64,000 bases of DNA, from NCBI GenBank assembly GCA_944321165.1, contig CALUKE010000002.1, positions 124,001-188,000 on the forward strand, written 5' to 3'. A program made the position numbers and the translations under genes. Below are positions 61,263-64,000 of the stretch, one piece after another. The DNA is from an uncultured Odoribacter sp. (lineage in GTDB: Bacteria; Bacteroidota; Bacteroidia; Bacteroidales; Marinifilaceae). How positions within the stretch are numbered: the stretch's first letter is position 1; every line of letters starts with the position of its first letter. The notes below the pieces were generated by a model. That model did no database searches. It was not told the origin of the DNA and saw nothing but the letters and a program-made list of their open reading frames with translations.

Positions 61263-62300
61263 ATGGAAAAGTTTTATCGATTTGGAAGCATCTTGTGCAG
61301 TCTTTTGGTTGGCTGTCTGTGGTCCTGTCAGCAGAAATCCGCCACCATCGAGTATCGTTTGCCCGCATTCAAAGAAGTGGTTACCCGTTCGCTGACCCCT
61401 ATCGGAGATACGTTGGACGATTTGCCCTCCTATCTGGAGGTGGTCGGTGACTATATAGTCATGCAACACCGGAGTTTGAGCAATGAGCAGCTGTTTCATG
61501 TATACAACCGGCATACGGGGGAGTATGTGCGGAGTTTCGGCCAGCAGGGGCGGGCAGCAGAGGAATTGTTGTTGCCGGTCAATTATGCTTTTAGCGATAC
61601 TGCCGGGACAGCGATTGTTGCAGGCACTCTCAACGACAATAAACTGTTGACTTTTCGTTTGGATTCGTTGGCAGACAATCGGGTGTCCGTTCATTCTCGG
61701 AAACTGGCAGAGCCCATGTCATTTATTCATTTTTTCCGACTTGGTGCTGACCACTATTTGGGCGCTTATGGAAGGTTCCGTTTTACCTTGTATGATGCTC
61801 GCCTGAACCCCGTGGACACTTGCGATTATTATTCCGAGACCTGGAAGGGGGCGGAACCGGAGGCCATGAAAGATTATTACTTTTATGCGTCTGCCTGTGA
61901 AGCCAAGCCGGATGGTACTAAATTTATGAATTTTACGATTGCCGGTCCGATCCTGGAAATTTTTGACGTAAAAGATAATCGCATCGAACCGGCCGTGACG
62001 AGGTATTTTGCCAAGCCGGTTTATAAGGAGTCTGGGATTCCGGAATGGGATAAGAATGTATCGGGAGCCCGCTCTTCTTGTCCGACCGATGCGTATATTT
62101 ATGCGTTGTGGAATGGAACGGAAGAGGAACATGCGAAGGTGGACAAGGTGTCTGTTTTTGACTGGGAAGGTCGGCCCGTAAAACAGTATGTCTTGGGGGA
62201 AAATCTGCTTCGGCTGGTCATCAAGGAGGAGCTCGGCAAGGGATATGTGGTCTATGTAGACGATGAATTCCAGTATCGTTGGGGAAGTTTTGATTTGTAG
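61263..62300 (+). CDS. BF3164-like lipoprotein (6-bladed propeller type)
   Basis: A 345-residue lipoprotein (signal to about LVGCLWSC, lipobox Cys near 22). The body resembles the BF3164/TolB-like 6-bladed beta-propeller proteins of Bacteroidota: YLEVVGDYIVMQHRS, then LFHVYNRHTGEYVRSFGQQGRAA (split), which is the typical blade with F-G-x-x-G-x-G-x-x-E, and later repeats such as KDNRIEPAVTRYFAKPVY. The function is unknown. It is 1 nt from the YhcC-like gene, so the two are transcribed together. Confidence 0.82.
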   Translation: MEKFYRFGSILCSLLVGCLWSCQQKSATIEYRLPAFKEVVTRSLTPIGDTLDDLPSYLEVVGDYIVMQHRSLSNEQLFHVYNRHTGEYVRSFGQQGRAAEELLLPVNYAFSDTAGTAIVAGTLNDNKLLTFRLDSLADNRVSVHSRKLAEPMSFIHFFRLGADHYLGAYGRFRFTLYDARLNPVDTCDYYSETWKGAEPEAMKDYYFYASACEAKPDGTKFMNFTIAGPILEIFDVKDNRIEPAVTRYFAKPVYKESGIPEWDKNVSGARSSCPTDAYIYALWNGTEEEHAKVDKVSVFDWEGRPVKQYVLGENLLRLVIKEELGKGYVVYVDDEFQYRWGSFDL

Positions 62301-62301
62301 C

Positions 62302-63237
62302 ATGAAGCCATTGGGAGGAGAGAAGAGATACCGGGATTACCCGACTTATCTGAAGGAACTGTTCGGGGAACGGGTGCAAAAACTGTCGGTAGATGCCGGA
62401 TTTACCTGTCCCAACCGGGACGGAACGCGGGGATCGGGAGGATGTACCTTTTGCAATAATGAGAGTTTTAATCCGGATTATTGCCGGGCAGTGAGCGGTA
62501 TTGCCGGGCAGTTGGAGGCCGGGCGGGCTTTTTTTGCCCGAAAGTATAGCGGTCAGAAATACCTGGCTTATTTTCAGGCTTATTCGAATACATATGCGCC
62601 TTTGGAGGTGTTGCGTCAAAAGTATGAGGAGGCCCTGGCCTGTCCGGATATTGTCGGACTGGTGATTGCCACCCGACCGGATGCCGTCAGCGATGAAACC
62701 TTGGATTATCTGGCTGAGTTGTCCCGACGGACTTATCTTTGCGTGGAATATGGAGTGGAGTCGGTGAATGAGGAGGTGTTGCGGACGATTCGTCGGGGCC
62801 ATACCTTTCGGGAAGCAGCGGAGCGGATCGAGCAGACAGCCCGACGGGGCATTCGTATCGGGGCCCACCTGATCTTCGGATTGCCGGGTGAAAGCCGGGA
62901 GTCTATGCTGGAGGGGGCTGTCCGTTTGTGTGATCTGCCGATTCAGGTGTTGAAGCTGCATCAGTTGCAGATTATCCGGCATACCCCGATGGCTTTGGAA
63001 TATGAACGGCATCCGGAAGCTTTCCGTTTGTACAGTTGTGACGAATACCTGGATTTTGTCGGAGAGGTCATCGGACGCATCCGGCCGTCCGTGTATTTGG
63101 AACGCTTTGTGAATCAGGCTCCCGAGGAATATCTGGTGGCACCGAAATGGGGGGTGAAAAATTATGAGTTTGTAGCTAAATTAGAAAAAAGACTGCGGGA
63201 AAAGGATATCTGGCAGGGAAAATATTATCAAAAATAG
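62302..63237 (+). CDS. YhcC-type radical SAM protein (TIGR01212 family)
   Basis: A 311-residue radical SAM protein; start MKPLGGEKRYRDYPTYLKEL (62302). The cluster-binding cysteines are C36, C48 and C51 in FTCPNRDGTRGSGGCTFCNN, the spacing C-x11-C-x2-C that is typical of the YhcC/TIGR01212 group rather than the usual C-x3-C-x2-C. Further blocks are IVGLVIATRPDAV, CVEYGVESVNEEVLRTIRRGH (split) and GAHLIFGLPGESRESMLEG. The reaction is not established for this family. A deacylase gene follows at 7 nt. Confidence 0.92.
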   Translation: MKPLGGEKRYRDYPTYLKELFGERVQKLSVDAGFTCPNRDGTRGSGGCTFCNNESFNPDYCRAVSGIAGQLEAGRAFFARKYSGQKYLAYFQAYSNTYAPLEVLRQKYEEALACPDIVGLVIATRPDAVSDETLDYLAELSRRTYLCVEYGVESVNEEVLRTIRRGHTFREAAERIEQTARRGIRIGAHLIFGLPGESRESMLEGAVRLCDLPIQVLKLHQLQIIRHTPMALEYERHPEAFRLYSCDEYLDFVGEVIGRIRPSVYLERFVNQAPEEYLVAPKWGVKNYEFVAKLEKRLREKDIWQGKYYQK

Positions 63238-63244
63238 AAATCAC

Positions 63245-63742
63245 ATGAGGAGGATTGGACAGGAAAAAGTTTATGAACGGCTGGAGGCTTTGGGAATCGA
63301 ATTCGATTATCTGGAACATCCCGAAGCTCCTACGATCGAGATTGCCCGGCAATATTGGCAAAATCTGGACAGTACACACTGTAAGAATCTTTTTTTCAGA
63401 AATCATAAAGGCAACCGGCATTATCTGGTTATTTTCCATTGCGACCAGAATCTGGCCATTCACGATCTGGAGCATCTGTTGAAGCAGGGAAAACTGACCT
63501 TTGCATCGGAACAGCGTATGGAAAAATACCTGGGGTTGAAGCCGGGATCTGTCAGTCCGTTCGGTTTACTGAATGATACGGAACATCATGTCTATGTTTT
63601 TTTGGATGAGAATTTGAAAAAGGCCCGGAAATTATCTTTTCATCCGAATGACAACCGGGCCTCTTTAGCCATTCGGACAGAAGATTTTATCCGCTATATG
63701 GATTCTACCGGAAATGGTTATGAATGGATTCAATTGTATTGA
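63245..63742 (+). CDS. YbaK/ProX-type aminoacyl-tRNA deacylase
   Basis: A 165-residue stand-alone editing domain related to the INS domain of prolyl-tRNA synthetase. Visible: YLEHPEAPTIEIARQYW, CKNLFFRNHKGNRHYLVIFHCDQNL (split, containing the K-N-L-F-x-x block), SEQRMEKYLGLKPGSVSPFGLLND (split; the GSVSPFG loop is the signature) and FHPNDNRASLAI. ProX/ProXp-ala enzymes hydrolyse Ala-tRNA(Pro) and so guard translation fidelity. It follows the radical SAM gene by 7 nt on the same strand. Confidence 0.9.
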   Translation: MRRIGQEKVYERLEALGIEFDYLEHPEAPTIEIARQYWQNLDSTHCKNLFFRNHKGNRHYLVIFHCDQNLAIHDLEHLLKQGKLTFASEQRMEKYLGLKPGSVSPFGLLNDTEHHVYVFLDENLKKARKLSFHPNDNRASLAIRTEDFIRYMDSTGNGYEWIQLY

Positions 63743-63759
63743 TTGTCAAAATGGGTGGT

Positions 63760-64000
63760 ATGAAAAGCATAATTTTAGGCGTTTGTCTTCTTTTGGGTGC
63801 CGTACAGGGAGGGCGGGCTGCCGATACTCTTTACGTGCGCGAACGGCAGATTCCGATTCTGATCAACCGGGAAGACAATGTGCTTTGTGAAATACGGATT
63901 CCGGCCCGACAGGGGGATGTATTGAATGGACTTACTCTTCGGATCGGCGATGATGTCAAGCTGTCCGATATTCAGGCGTTGCGCTTGTTTTACAGCGGCG
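63760..64000 (+). CDS. nanH: Exo-alpha-sialidase, N-terminal part (cut by window end)
   Basis: The first 80 codons of a gene that runs out of the window. It opens with a signal peptide (MKSIILGVCLLLGAVQGGRA; an ATG at 63751 in frame is an alternative). It continues DTLYVRERQIPILINRED, NVLCEIRIPARQGDVLNG and LSDIQALRLFYSG, the pattern of the N-terminal domain (BNR_assoc_N) found in Bacteroides sialidases. The catalytic propeller with Asp boxes would lie to the right, so activity is predicted, not seen. A sialidase fits the GH84/GH29/GH92 set as part of host-glycan use. Confidence 0.75.
   Translation, partial: MKSIILGVCLLLGAVQGGRAADTLYVRERQIPILINREDNVLCEIRIPARQGDVLNGLTLRIGDDVKLSDIQALRLFYSG

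Noticed and set aside
1..64000. CRISPR arrays, insertion sequences, integrases or prophage genes
   Set aside because: No regularly spaced direct repeats, transposase or integrase motifs, or phage structural genes were seen in the translated sequence.

Overview
The window looks like a chromosomal segment of a gut Bacteroidales bacterium, most plausibly an Odoribacteraceae-type genome (Odoribacter/Butyricimonas relatives). The grounds are SusC/SusD pairs under an ECF sigma/FecR pair, BF3164-, DUF4843-, DUF4954-, DUF5606- and DUF3127-type proteins, many Cys-lipidated proteins, and promoters of the Bacteroidota form TTTG-N19-TAnnTTTG with few strong Shine-Dalgarno sites. No rRNA gene is present, so the genus is an inference. 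I see no phage, insertion sequence, integrase or CRISPR array; coding density is high and genes sit in short same-strand operons.

Layout. Positions 1-15200 are mainly housekeeping: an NfeD fragment and FloA; lysC-lysA; prmA and an rRNA m5C methyltransferase; murB and an acyl-ACP thioesterase; a DUF3127 protein; two FKBP isomerases; lolD; tRNA-Leu(TAG); trigger factor, an M16 peptidase, an O-methyltransferase and thyA. Positions 15264-26510 are a TonB-dependent uptake locus: ECF sigma factor, FecR anti-sigma, SusC with an STN signalling domain, SusD, three further lipoproteins and an unusual S8-like peptidase lipoprotein. Positions 26638-34211 follow with a double-thioredoxin secreted protein, GH84, GH29 and GH3 enzymes. 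Together these look like a system for taking host glycoproteins apart, and the first 80 codons of a sialidase at the right edge and a GH92 mannosidase at 44926 fit the same diet.

Positions 34205-47139 concern the cell surface. One leftward operon holds a HisC/CobD-like PLP enzyme, a LicC-like cytidylyltransferase, LicD, a GT4 glycosyltransferase, a Kdo/WaaP-type kinase and folA. A rightward O-antigen ligase-like gene faces a second leftward operon of GH92, an IspD-like cytidylyltransferase, a Wzi-type outer-membrane protein, GT4 and GT9. The two cytidylyltransferases and LicD suggest that a phospho-amine or phospho-alcohol group is added to a surface glycan.

Positions 47406-64000 return to housekeeping and conserved unknowns: a TrmN6-type methyltransferase, DUF5606, a TerB/DnaJ protein, coaE, YbbR, yajC, DUF1573, AMP nucleosidase, queA with a stand-alone HsdR_N-type nuclease domain, MeaB, DUF4954, pyruvate phosphate dikinase, a BF3164-like lipoprotein, a YhcC-type radical SAM protein, a YbaK/ProX deacylase and the sialidase start.

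Best candidates for something undescribed are the LicC/LicD/PLP-enzyme operon, the S8-like protein whose putative Asp and His lie only four residues apart, the GH92-IspD-Wzi coupling, the hairpin plus G-free leader at 47199-47294, and the SSB-like tail of the DUF3127 protein.
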